This document shows positions 10,501 to 17,979 of a stretch of DNA of 64,000 bases, in pieces (within the stretch, counting starts at the first letter, position 1; each line of letters starts with the position of its first letter). A program made the translations under genes and the position numbers. The notes below the pieces were generated by a model. That model was not told where the DNA came from. It worked only from the letters and a program-made list of their open reading frames with translations, and did not search any database. This DNA comes from Corynebacterium argentoratense DSM 44202 (GTDB lineage: Bacteria; Actinomycetota; Actinomycetes; Mycobacteriales; Mycobacteriaceae). The stretch spans positions 1,792,028 through 1,856,027 of the forward strand of contig NC_022198.1 of NCBI RefSeq assembly GCF_000590555.1, written 5' to 3'.

Positions 10501-13500
10501 CTGGTCGTCGCCGACGTATTTGGGCAGTTCGTCCAACCAGTACTGGCCGTGGAAGTCGGTGCCTTCGCCCTCTGCACCGGTGGACTCGGACTGGCCGTCA
10601 AGGTTACGCCCATCACCGTTGTAAGGGAGGACGTCGATGAACTCGCTCGCGCCGAATTGTCCGGTGCTGTAGTTGACGATGTTCACCGCATGGGTGAAAT
10701 CGGTGCGCGTAGGCACCAAGGGGTCAATGACAGACTTGGACAGCTGAGCCACTGTAGCCTGCGGGATGACGATGGTGTCATACTTGGTGGCGCTCCTCAA
10801 AGGCGTGTAATTGCCGGGCACCGGCTGCGGCTTCATATCCCACGTGGGATTGTTTGTAGCGTTAGCATCAACCTTCGGCGATCGGCTGTTGACCAGACCT
10901 TGGTTGACGGTGAGCGTCTGTCCACCACTGGGATCTGTGATCGCAGGCGTGCCAGTCAGGCGCCATTCAGACAGCACGTTGAAGCGCTGGCCGGGGCCTG
11001 CCCACACTGGGGTATAGACGTGGAAGCTACGGCTATCGCCCTTGAAGTCACCATGGGTGATCATGCCAAAGTAGCTGTAGAACCAACTGCTCTTTTCCTG
11101 CTGAGCGTCAACTGTTTTCTGCATGAGGAAGGGCTGCATGAAGGGGTCGTCGCTGGGATCTGCGGACAGCGCCCAGGTTTGTTCGATGTAACGACCTGCG
11201 TCAAAACCACAGTCTTGGGGATTATTAGACTTGGGTGTGTCCTGAATGAAACGCGCATTCGGGGGCAGTTCGGCAGGAACAACATCGAGACACTTGGAGA
11301 TGTACACACGGTGGATAACCTGCTCCGGGGGAAGGTTCTGCTCTTCGCGCTTCTTCAGGTAATCCGCGTAGCCTTCTTCACCCAAGCTTTCCTTCATGGT
11401 CTTGGAGCTCAGGTAGGCGCTGCCGTTGTTGAAGCCGAGGGACGGGACCCCACGGTATTCGTATTTTTGGCGTCCGAGCGACTTGATCGCGGGATCAGTC
11501 CGGCTGAGGTAGGAGTTGTTGACACCCGCAGAAGGGGTGGAGAAGTATATGCGGCTGCTGGCGACAGGTGAGGCCGGGCCACAAGCAGTCTTCACGCTAG
11601 CGAAGTTCGGGGTAGTGACGTACTTAGCACCTTCAAGGTTGATGACACCGGCCTCGTTGGGGCCGGGGTTAGTGTGGTCGTCCTTGATGGCGGTTGCGAT
11701 GACTGCAGGGTCAGCACCTTCGACACGGTAGCGCAGGGTGGTGGGGCTAGTAACTGCCTTCTCACCGGGAAGAACGATGTAGAGGCCGGTGGCCTTCTTG
11801 TTCCATTCTTCGCTCATGTCACGGAAGTTGTTCACGCCGTTGGCGTAATCGGCTACGAGTGTCCAGTCTTTGATCTCGCCACAGTTGTTGCCGTCGACGG
11901 GCTGGTCAGTGATGTAGACCTTAGCGTTGGCAAAGACCTCGCCGAGGGGGCGGTTGTTTGCACCGATACCATAATAGAGGCTGATGCGCTGCTCGCCGCG
12001 CTTCCAGCCAACGCACACCGCAGCGTTGCTGGAGGCGTTAGCTGGCGACAGGCTGAGGTTAACCCAGCTATCGTTGAGCGGGGCCCTGGGGTTATCGGGA
12101 AGTTTCAGGCTGGAAGAAGCAACCGTGTCGTTCTTTGTGAAAGGAACACAGCCGGAGCTTCCGGGCTCGGCAGAACAGTCGTAAGTCACCTTTTCAACAA
12201 CCTGCTTGGCGCAGTTATTGTTAGCCATCCCCTTGCCGGGACCAGTGTTGCTCTTGGGATCTGTGGTGCTATCGGTGCAAGTAAGAGTGTTGCCTGGGTC
12301 CTGATCCAACCACTTGGGTGCAACCTCAGGGAATTCAGCAGGGACACCGTTGTAGGATTTAACCGGGCCTAGCTTGCCGGTTTCTTTGTCCACAGTGTCC
12401 ATGCGGGTAATGAATTCATTCTTACCCTCTTGGAACATGTCTTCGGGGATGAAGAATTTGAAAGGAGCACGCTCGCCGCGCGTACCCGGGCTGGTCGTGT
12501 AACGCTCCTGAATGTAGGGGTTTCCCTGGTCATCCAGCTTAACGGTGGTTTTCGTACCGTTGTAGTACCCGATAATTTCTCCCGCACGGCCTTTGAACTT
12601 CTCCGGCAACTGCAGGGTATAGCGGGTCAGGCTATCGGAGGATGGCGCATTGTAAAGGCCAAGTTCGGGTTTGTAGCTCTTGCCATTCGCGTTCTTCCGG
12701 GGGTAGGCATTGGCATCCATGATGTTCCACGAGTTGGTCAGGTTAGACCATGCGCTGATGCCACGGTAGGGCTTACCGGGGTCAATATCGTTGTTGCCAT
12801 CTGCTTCACACAGTACGGAAGTATCGGCTCCAGGCCCAAGGTTCGCAGGAGTACCACCGAGGTATGTCGGGCTGGTGTCCTCGTAGGTCTGGTTGATCGT
12901 CTGGTCCATGCGGTTGGCTTCGACGATGCGCAGATCGCGGTCGGCCTTCAGCACACCGATGAGCTTGCCGTTAGCGCTTGGGCCTTCGTAGATATCTGCA
13001 CCGAGGCTGAAATCACCAGCCTGGGTTTCCATCACGCGGTTGGGATTCTCAGTCATGGCGGAGCCGAACCAGCCAAGCACCTGGGTGTTGCCCTGGGTCG
13101 GCAGGAATCGGATGGTGTAGGTGCCATCTTTGTTGTCCGTCAGGGCAGCACCGGTGAGGTTTAGCACTTCGGACTTGTACACCGGGGTGCGAGTGGGCTC
13201 GGGGAAGCCTTCGCGGGCTTTTTGGCCAACCCAGCGGGGGCGAATAGTGACAACACGGTCTTCGCTACCGGAGTTCACACTCATACTGAACTGGTATTTC
13301 GCGCCACTACCTGCGCAGGCGACGTTGTCTTCGACGCTGTCGTCACCGATTGCGTAGCCCATGGACGAGTTGATGACACAGGAGCCATCCTTGTCCTGGC
13401 CGACGCCGGCCTCGAGCAGAGCAAGGCTGAATTGGATAACTCCATCGCCTTGCTCGTACTGCACCGAGCCAGAAGGTGCGACCGCAGGGGCCGCTGGTGG

Positions 13501-13629
13501 CGCAGTGTTTTCGCCGGCAGCTACTTGGGCGTGCGCCGCTGGCAGTGGTGCGTTCAATCCCATGGAACCAACCATGAGAATGGAAGCAGCCAATGCTAGA
13601 GCACGCCTAGAGAGCACTCTGATTGACAT
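4513..13629 (-). CDS. Giant cell-wall-anchored DUF11/DUF7507-repeat surface protein
   Basis: A 3038-aa secreted protein. Residues 1-34 are a signal peptide (RRALALAASILMVGSMG, cleavage near AHAQ). About 1150 residues of unrecognised sequence follow, then an SdrD-B-like fold near residue 1180 (GNIYQDVDKDASRGSEEE), then 13 DUF11/DUF7507-type repeats of about 125 aa between roughly residues 1310 and 2940. Each repeat opens with a (L/I)xKxV-type strand and a VxNTG or VTNxG turn and carries two cysteines. The tail has PWWPLLGLIPFL, a Pro/Ala-rich linker and an LAQTG sorting signal with membrane helix and basic end. ATG 13629 fits the signal peptide. Likely an adhesin or stalk protein on the cell surface; ligand unknown. 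It interrupts the conserved lpqE-radA neighbourhood, suggesting insertion. Confidence 0.88.
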   Translation of the reverse strand: MSIRVLSRRALALAASILMVGSMGLNAPLPAAHAQVAAGENTAPPAAPAVAPSGSVQYEQGDGVIQFSLALLEAGVGQDKDGSCVINSSMGYAIGDDSVEDNVACAGSGAKYQFSMSVNSGSEDRVVTIRPRWVGQKAREGFPEPTRTPVYKSEVLNLTGAALTDNKDGTYTIRFLPTQGNTQVLGWFGSAMTENPNRVMETQAGDFSLGADIYEGPSANGKLIGVLKADRDLRIVEANRMDQTINQTYEDTSPTYLGGTPANLGPGADTSVLCEADGNNDIDPGKPYRGISAWSNLTNSWNIMDANAYPRKNANGKSYKPELGLYNAPSSDSLTRYTLQLPEKFKGRAGEIIGYYNGTKTTVKLDDQGNPYIQERYTTSPGTRGERAPFKFFIPEDMFQEGKNEFITRMDTVDKETGKLGPVKSYNGVPAEFPEVAPKWLDQDPGNTLTCTDSTTDPKSNTGPGKGMANNNCAKQVVEKVTYDCSAEPGSSGCVPFTKNDTVASSSLKLPDNPRAPLNDSWVNLSLSPANASSNAAVCVGWKRGEQRISLYYGIGANNRPLGEVFANAKVYITDQPVDGNNCGEIKDWTLVADYANGVNNFRDMSEEWNKKATGLYIVLPGEKAVTSPTTLRYRVEGADPAVIATAIKDDHTNPGPNEAGVINLEGAKYVTTPNFASVKTACGPASPVASSRIYFSTPSAGVNNSYLSRTDPAIKSLGRQKYEYRGVPSLGFNNGSAYLSSKTMKESLGEEGYADYLKKREEQNLPPEQVIHRVYISKCLDVVPAELPPNARFIQDTPKSNNPQDCGFDAGRYIEQTWALSADPSDDPFMQPFLMQKTVDAQQEKSSWFYSYFGMITHGDFKGDSRSFHVYTPVWAGPGQRFNVLSEWRLTGTPAITDPSGGQTLTVNQGLVNSRSPKVDANATNNPTWDMKPQPVPGNYTPLRSATKYDTIVIPQATVAQLSKSVIDPLVPTRTDFTHAVNIVNYSTGQFGASEFIDVLPYNGDGRNLDGQSESTGAEGEGTDFHGQYWLDELPKYVGDDQNLPVQFTTDDPKKVSMCPSTANASDIELCRAMFKRPGVGDLDSKPNTTAWRDLTQEELEKYKESAKAGGEKITALRFRSKTFLPESNRTYYLHFDAKDNRAGDRYRNQIGVYVVTETEMYSRANAGPQPAAVQTEVYAGRISGNIYQDVDKDASRGSEEEPSPNGRIVELLKCTTNKAGEVENCDEVYQTITLGEGKLNQNGHYEFDNLPAGTYKVRVKPLDDQEINTEAGKNPENNGTWESGTQVIQGISPAQNGGQEEQIRDINFGYWVASPSVTVAKSVNDPEDKRTVDGEATFTIEGENDGDVPLTEVKLDDQWVKDTESEKLKNQLTCVITNSEGTAYVGEDLKAKGDLLSEQGANLAVGDKYSCTVTWSKVTQEDIDLEAILKNTASITGKYKSKVVTPDPSSVIVPIVEPGPALELTKQVRPADQGTDALSDRVVRDNKEAAAFVITGRNTGNVTLHNVTLEDSKLSNEAPVTLDNCVALDAEAGAEEAPKLNVTDGKLTLAPGAGFQCTVEYTVNQKDVDNRKDIDNTAVLRAKTRPDNAEKNRDVVTEKKTATIEVPVYKPSIALTKTAEVKQDDQAIEGKALAGETVEYSFDVHNTSKVTLRNVTLADEKVSDLKCPKTELAPDEHMTCTATHVLTPQDAEADTYDNTATVTGENVQGEKAEATSEAKVVVGTPKVDLAKSIKDKKDSYNRGDQIVYEITVTNTGTTDLNDVVITDVFTHERPGADIVCPDGFDPAAGILAQGTKVTCTVTTEVTQEDLDTLTKIDNRADVSAKYRTADNVVETEEQKKANNEASAPLNVKTSIKLEKSIVEPKALYAQGEPVTYKFVITNTGTQTLDNPKVLDSKLGADEISCGEGPIAPNASVECTVDYKVSAEDAATNGKIENVATANATKPGQNADTPLAERVKSEESKATFNTGTPKLEIAKAVTSEKQVDLVKGNKVTWKVTVTNPADAITPVDNVVVNDPMFADAEDVYCMVDGRRIDGLEIGTLAIGQKAECFGTTTVTQDEVDAGEQIVNTASTAGNFGENKVEGPQAEAKVSVSSKAGIKLTKTVVDPKPIYVEGDEVEYSFVVENTGDVTLHDVKVTDPMFENGVTCEQTELAPGAKTTCTADKHVVTAEEADSPTLVNKATVVGLKPNNKVHNNDPVKDEDDATVDIGKPSLAIDKAIANPGPYKAGEKATFTIKVTNDGPTDLTDVKITDDMDGHDVDLNCPEGADKIAKGDSVTCEATITVTQDDVNAEKPLTNTATAEGKTNKAKAPKKSDSATITVANAKKLELEKTITNKPEGEQFVEGDTVEYGFVVRNAGDVTLKDIKVSDPMFGEAFDCGGGELAPGDERTCVAKTHKVTPEEAEMGLVPNTATASGKTTGGSTPGGQDVKSNPSTANFRTGIPALTIDKVADNPDAEREAGDTVNYTITAKNAGNTRIDNVIITDDVIAGMLEDPEREATITCDDDAAWGGAGASLPAGGSIVCKASFKVLQSDVDSYDWSVNIAGVSGKYGNKKVTPVQAEAKVPFKEQTPLLKLTKTIDNLQEPYVAGDKIRYTFKVENVGETSISKLVIKDKMLEDNGITVTCEATDLAAGAETMCHSDSDYTVTEADVAAGTVNNVATVAGTTPIRAISNIVPLNPIEPKPKKPSTVESEESSTTARTGKSALTLTKDASQVLVKAGDTITYTLTVANTGSTELNNVGINDPMAAKGQLKCADPAVAEGTATLQPDETVTCTFTKPIDQADVDAGEGIVNTATATGSYHEQPPLKATATKTVEVSKVTGLNITKEIADKQDSYTPGDKVKYVFTVTNTGDITLSDVAVYDEKLVDAGVEVSCEAKTLAPNESTECAAADYIVTDKDADAGRVVNTAMATGNTPAGEKVTSDEDTAEFNSHKGSRVPWWPLLGLIPFLGHHIGSSDPQPAPEAPAATEAPAVEGKGIAKNDEGIKGIAKNPTALAQTGADVIGFGVAGIALAAAGAGLIGSRRKSKGKHCK

Positions 13630-13788
13630 AGATTCTCCAAACCTGTGTGGGTGCGCTTGTACCAAAACTCAGCAGAAGCACATTAAGTAAAAAACTTTCC
13701 ATTTTCTAACAGTACCCGTGATTCTCAGGTTCTCCTAATCAATTCTCAGTGGACTCTAAGCTTCGCGGGATGACCTAACCTTAGAAAC

Positions 13789-15150
13789 ATGGCTAAGAAA
13801 GTTCGTCCCGTCCACGTGTGTACCGATTGCGGTTACCAGGCCCCTAAGTGGCTTGGTCGTTGCCCAGAGTGCGGGGCCTGGGGAACCTTGAATGAACAGC
13901 TTCCTTCGCAGCCCTCCACACAGGCAGTTTCTGGGCAGTCGACTACTCCTCAACCGATCACATCGATCCCCGTAGACGCGACCACAGCTACGACGACGGG
14001 CATAGCTGAGCTAGATCGTGTTCTTGGTAACGGTTTGGTACCGGGTTCGGTTGTTCTGCTGTCCGGCGAACCCGGTGTGGGCAAGTCCACACTGCTTCTT
14101 GACGTCGCGGCGCATGCGGCGCGCGCGAACAATGGACAAAACAAGGTGCTGTACGCCACCGCCGAGGAGTCGACGGGCCAGGTACGTTTGCGCGCTGAAC
14201 GCACCGGAGCTTTGGACGAGAACTTGCTGCTGGTTGCCGAATCCAACTTGGATACCATCTTCCACCATGTAGATAAGCTAAAACCAACGCTGATCGTGGT
14301 CGACTCTGTGCAGACTATGCATGCACCGGGTGTGGAAGGCGTGCCTGGCGGCGTCGCCCAGTCTCGTGCAGTGACCGCAGCGTTAACCACCCTGGCTAAA
14401 ACCACCGGAGTCTCAGTGATTCTGGTGGGACATGTGACCAAGGATGGAAATGTCGCTGGTCCTCGAGTTCTGGAGCACCTGGTCGATGTGGTTTTGCACT
14501 TCGAGGGCGACAAGCACTCCCCACTCCGCATGCTTCGGGGTTTGAAGAATCGCTTCGGCGCTACCGATGAGGTCGGCTGTTTTGAACAAACTGCGAACGG
14601 CATCCGGGAAGTCAGCGATCCAAGTGGGTTGTTCCTTTCCTCTCGTGACGCCACCCCGGATGGGACAGCCATTACCGTAGCGATGGACGGGGTGCGGCCG
14701 ATCCTGGCAGAGATTCAGGCACTCCTGATGGAGACACCGGCGAAGAACCCTCGGCGCGCAGTGACGGGTCTGGATTCCACCCGTGCGCCGATGGTGCTGG
14801 CGGTTCTAGCGGCGCGCGCCGGCCTGCAAACCGCCGACAAGGAGGTCTACATCGCTACCGTTGGCGGCATGAAGATCGGTGAGCCCGCGGCCGACTTGGC
14901 GGTAGCGATGGCCACCGCGTCAGCACTAACCCGCACTCCCCTGCCGCAGCGCACAATCGTGATCGGGGAAATTGGCCTCGCCGGCGAGCTCCGTCGGGTG
15001 CCCAGTTGTGACAAGAGGCTCACTGAGGCCGCCCGTCTGGGCTTTGAACGCGCAATCGTTCCGCGTGGAAGCGTGCAAGCAAAAGACACCCCGCTGGTTG
15101 TCAGCGAGGTGTCGACTGTGGCGCAGGCACTGGAGTTTCTTAAGAAATAA
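13789..15150 (+). CDS. radA: DNA repair protein RadA
   Basis: RadA/Sms (453 aa) is a hexameric DnaB-like ATPase that promotes branch migration in recombination. Visible in order: a zinc finger CTDCGYQAPKWLGRCPECGA (residues 10-30), Walker A GEPGVGKST, an RecA-type core with VVDSVQTM (Walker B), the RadA signature KNRFG, and a C-terminal Lon-protease-like domain with a PLPQRTIVIGEIGLAGELRR segment. ATG 13789. In M. tuberculosis radA is followed by disA; here it is followed only by a convergent membrane-protein gene. Confidence 0.97.
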   Translation: MAKKVRPVHVCTDCGYQAPKWLGRCPECGAWGTLNEQLPSQPSTQAVSGQSTTPQPITSIPVDATTATTTGIAELDRVLGNGLVPGSVVLLSGEPGVGKSTLLLDVAAHAARANNGQNKVLYATAEESTGQVRLRAERTGALDENLLLVAESNLDTIFHHVDKLKPTLIVVDSVQTMHAPGVEGVPGGVAQSRAVTAALTTLAKTTGVSVILVGHVTKDGNVAGPRVLEHLVDVVLHFEGDKHSPLRMLRGLKNRFGATDEVGCFEQTANGIREVSDPSGLFLSSRDATPDGTAITVAMDGVRPILAEIQALLMETPAKNPRRAVTGLDSTRAPMVLAVLAARAGLQTADKEVYIATVGGMKIGEPAADLAVAMATASALTRTPLPQRTIVIGEIGLAGELRRVPSCDKRLTEAARLGFERAIVPRGSVQAKDTPLVVSEVSTVAQALEFLKK

Positions 15151-15201
15151 TCTCTAGTGCCCGGGGCTGAAACTAAAAATTCTCAGCTTCTTTTCAGGCG
15201 G

Positions 15202-15972
15202 TTACAGCAGGTTGAATGGATGCGCCTCGGAAGGGTTGTTGCCAATGACGGTGTGCAGGAAGTAAGACCCTGCCGGCACCGGGTTGCGCTGGCCGCATTG
15301 TCCGGGCTCGGAATCGGTGCGCGACCACACTGCGCGGTAGTAGCGTTCGGAACCTGCGGGGAAGATCCTGGAGGTTCCGTCTACCGGCTGGTTGCAGTCT
15401 AGGTCGGACCAGACGCGACGGTTGGTGGACAGGTTATAGACTTCAAAACGCAGGGGGTTGTCGCGAAGGTCGATGGTGCAGTCCGCGGCGGTTGGGTTCT
15501 TCACCGTCATGTAGAACTCTGGCAACTGTCCTTCCTCGTAGGAGGGCTTATCACTCGTGGCGCTAATCTGCAGGTCGGACAGCTCACAGCTCTGCTTTTT
15601 GGGCTTTTCCGCTGAATCCTTGCCGTCCTTGCTGTCCTTGTCGTCTTTCGAGTCCTTGCCAGCCTTGTCAGCCTTGTCAGCTTTGTCGCCTGCGTCTTTG
15701 CTGTCCTTGTCAGCTTTGTCGGCATCTTTTTTATCCGATGACGCCGCCTTGTCGTCACTGTCTTTGCCTGCCGACGCCCCATCGGTCCCCTTTGCCGGGT
15801 ATGGTGCATCGGATGTCACTGCTGCGGCCGATTGATCTGGCTGGTCGGCTGAACGGTTGGAAAACAGCTGCATCACCCCGAGCAGCAGCGCGACAACAGC
15901 AAGGAGTACGACGACCGCCGCGACGCGACGTCGTACGTAAATAACCTTGGGCAGACGATTGTGTTCAGTCAC
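15202..15972 (-). CDS. Membrane-anchored protein with Lys/Asp-rich linker (Rv3587c-like)
   Basis: A 256-aa protein: short basic cytoplasmic start, one transmembrane segment (VAAVVVLLAVVALLLGVM, residues 17-35), a low-complexity stalk rich in KDSKD, DKAD and SSDKK units (residues 45-125), and an extracytoplasmic beta-rich domain of about 125 aa beginning at SCELSDLQIS with cysteines at several positions. GTG 15972 (VTEHNRLPKV) is chosen over GTG 15981. Its position between radA and the carbonic anhydrase gene equals that of M. tuberculosis Rv3587c, a membrane protein of unknown role. Convergent with radA. Confidence 0.75.
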   Translation of the reverse strand: MTEHNRLPKVIYVRRRVAAVVVLLAVVALLLGVMQLFSNRSADQPDQSAAAVTSDAPYPAKGTDGASAGKDSDDKAASSDKKDADKADKDSKDAGDKADKADKAGKDSKDDKDSKDGKDSAEKPKKQSCELSDLQISATSDKPSYEEGQLPEFYMTVKNPTAADCTIDLRDNPLRFEVYNLSTNRRVWSDLDCNQPVDGTSRIFPAGSERYYRAVWSRTDSEPGQCGQRNPVPAGSYFLHTVIGNNPSEAHPFNLL

Positions 15973-16004
15973 ACTGCACACACTAGCCGGCGGATGCGCG
16001 AAGC

Positions 16005-16634
16005 TTAGGCTTCCACGCCGATTTCAACGACAGGCTCTGCCAGGCCATCGGACAGGCGGTAACGCACGCCGACGATACCCATGCGGCCTTTGGCAACTGC
16101 GGCTTTGATCTCTGGCGATCGGCTCATGATCTGGTCGACGGTCTCCGCCACGTGGTGGGCCTCAAATTCTTCTGTGGTGGTCTTGCCCATGGCGCGCGCT
16201 TCTAAAATGGAGGGGCTGACTTTTTCAATCAGCACGCGCTGGAAACCACCCGGGATTTCGTGGCCGTCCAAGGCAGCTTGCGTCGCAGCGACTGCGCCAC
16301 AGGATTCGTGGCCGAGAACCACGATCAGGGGCACATGCAAACCTTGCACCGCGTATTCAAGCGAGCCAAGCACCGCCAAGTCGATGATTTCCCCGGCCGT
16401 GCGGATGACGAAGATGTCGCCCAAACCCTGGTCGAAGATCATCTCCACCGGCACCCGGGAATCTGAGCAGGCCAGAACAACTGCGTGGGGTTCCTGGCCT
16501 GCGGTCAGCTCCACGCGGCGACGGTGATCTTGGTTTGGCCGCGTTTCCTCGAAGTTCATAAAACGGCGGTTGCCCGCCTGCAAGGCTTCCCAAATCGCGT
16601 GGGGTGTCCGCTCAGCATCTCTCATGAGAAACAT
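16005..16634 (-). CDS. Beta-class carbonic anhydrase
   Basis: Interconverts CO2 and bicarbonate, the latter needed by carboxylases. The beta-class zinc site is visible: ACSDSRVP (Cys ligand plus the Asp-Arg pair) and GHESCGAV (His and Cys ligands). About 209 aa from the chosen ATG 16634 (MFLMRDAERTP), which has a GGGGC upstream; GTG 16649 and ATG 16625 are alternatives. It is divergent from mutY, matching the canB-mutY pair of M. tuberculosis (Rv3588c-Rv3589). Confidence 0.93.
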   Translation of the reverse strand: MFLMRDAERTPHAIWEALQAGNRRFMNFEETRPNQDHRRRVELTAGQEPHAVVLACSDSRVPVEMIFDQGLGDIFVIRTAGEIIDLAVLGSLEYAVQGLHVPLIVVLGHESCGAVAATQAALDGHEIPGGFQRVLIEKVSPSILEARAMGKTTTEEFEAHHVAETVDQIMSRSPEIKAAVAKGRMGIVGVRYRLSDGLAEPVVEIGVEA

Positions 16635-16709
16635 TGTGCCCCACGACACCCTCGCTAACTACTTAGCTTGGCTTCCGCTGCCCATTTCTGGAACACTGAC
16701 ACACTTAGA

Positions 16710-17654
16710 ATGAACGCTCGAAACCACGCCCCCAGCCGACCAACACAGTTCGATTACCGCGCACTGTGCGATTGGTATGCAGCCAACGCTCGCCCCCTGC
16801 TATGGCGACGACCAGGCACAACAGCCTGGGGTGTTCTTGTTTCAGAGGTGATGAGCCAACAAACCCCCGTCGCCAGGGTGCAACCGATTTGGCAACAGTG
16901 GATGGATCGATGGCCCACCCCGCAAGACTTTGCAGCGGCATCGCGGGCTGACATTCTCCGCGCGTGGGGTTCTTTAGGTTACCCCCGCCGCGCCCTCCGG
17001 CTTCACGAATGCGCCCAGGAAATCACCGCCCGATACGGCGCCGAATCGAACGCAAGGGAAGGTTCCGAGCCCGTTCCAGAAGACTTGGCGGAGCTGCTGG
17101 CACTGCCAGGTATCGGGGACTACACGGCGCGAGCAGTGCTGTGCTTCCACTACGACCACAACGTCGCCGTCGTCGACACCAATGTGCGCAGAGTCTACGC
17201 CCGCGCCGTGTCCGGAAATTATCTTCAAAGCCCGGCAAGAGCCTCTGACTTAAGGAAGCAACAAGCACTTGTTGACGCCGCGCCCGACGACGTTCACGGG
17301 CCGACTTTCTCTGTCGCAATGATGGAGCTTGGGGCGTTGGTATGCACGGCGTCATCACCTGATTGCGGACACTGCCCCATTCAGGCGTCTTGTGCCTGGC
17401 AGCTGGCAGGAGCGCCCGCCCCCTCAGAGCAGGAGCTGGCACAGGCGAAAAAACGAGTGCAGAAATTTGCGGGAACTGACAGGCAGGTGCGCGGCATCAT
17501 CATGAAGGCTCTGCGCGAATCCGACTCCCCCGTTACAAAAGGCACCATCGATCTGCTGTGGCCCGATGCTGCACAACGAGACCGCGCTCTGCTTGGTCTT
17601 CTAGAAGACGGCCTAGTTGAACAACTAGACATTGGTTTCGCTCTGCCAGCCTAA
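16710..17654 (+). CDS. mutY: A/G-specific adenine DNA glycosylase
   Basis: Removes adenine mispaired with 8-oxoguanine. The HhH-GPD core is clear: EVMSQQTPVARV near residue 45, the helix-hairpin-helix LPGIGDYTARAV, and VVDTNVRRV carrying the catalytic Asp. The 4Fe-4S loop is intact as C-x6-C-x2-C-x5-C (CTASSPDCGHCPIQASC). The protein is 314 aa and ends soon after this loop without the long Nudix-like C-terminal domain of E. coli MutY, as in other actinobacteria. ATG 16710 is preferred over 16668. Followed by a symmetric hairpin. Confidence 0.94.
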   Translation: MNARNHAPSRPTQFDYRALCDWYAANARPLLWRRPGTTAWGVLVSEVMSQQTPVARVQPIWQQWMDRWPTPQDFAAASRADILRAWGSLGYPRRALRLHECAQEITARYGAESNAREGSEPVPEDLAELLALPGIGDYTARAVLCFHYDHNVAVVDTNVRRVYARAVSGNYLQSPARASDLRKQQALVDAAPDDVHGPTFSVAMMELGALVCTASSPDCGHCPIQASCAWQLAGAPAPSEQELAQAKKRVQKFAGTDRQVRGIIMKALRESDSPVTKGTIDLLWPDAAQRDRALLGLLEDGLVEQLDIGFALPA

Positions 17655-17675
17655 AACCTTCAGCAAGACACAAAG

Positions 17676-17712
17676 AAGCCGTGATTAGAGGTTCTAACCA
17701 CGGCTTGTCTTT
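17676..17712 (+). terminator. Bidirectional terminator between mutY and the DUF4236 gene
   Basis: AAGCCGTG (17676-17683) pairs with CACGGCTT (17699-17706), extended inward by ATTAGA/TCTAA, with a T-rich tail (TGTCTTTT) on the plus strand. It separates two converging genes. Confidence 0.8.
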
Positions 17713-17730
17713 TGGCGCTACGTCAGCGGT

Positions 17731-17928
17731 TTACTTCTTCCAGCGTCCCCGGAAGGTGAAGCCACCAGGAAGTCGCACCCACAGGCCACCGCGACTGTTG
17801 ACGGTAACCGGACCCAGCTTTGTGGAGCCGGACACACCAGAGCCGGATACGTTGATCCAGGAGTTCTTACCGACTTTTTTACGTTTGCGGAAGTTCAGTC
17901 CCGTTGGGGTGATGCTCTTGCGTGCCAT
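17731..17928 (-). CDS. Small DUF4236-like protein
   Basis: A 65-aa basic protein, MARKSITPTGLNFRKRKKVG..., with glycine/serine turns (SGSGVSGSTKLG) and a C-terminal GGFTFRGRWKK. The pattern GLNFRKRKKVGKNSWINVS followed by SGSGVSGS fits DUF4236, a small family of beta-rich proteins of unknown function often found near mobile or surface genes. An AGGAGGAC ribosome site lies just upstream of ATG 17928. It sits between mutY and clpC with its own spacing, so it may be monocistronic. Confidence 0.75.
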   Translation of the reverse strand: MARKSITPTGLNFRKRKKVGKNSWINVSGSGVSGSTKLGPVTVNSRGGLWVRLPGGFTFRGRWKK

Positions 17929-17979
17929 GTTGTCCTCCTCGTGCTGGTTGTCTAGCCCACTGTATAAGGATTGTAGAGG

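Noticed and set aside
13772..13784. Possible DtxR iron box before radA (ACCTAACCTTAG)
   Set aside because: Only one half resembles the operator; the palindromic partner is missing.
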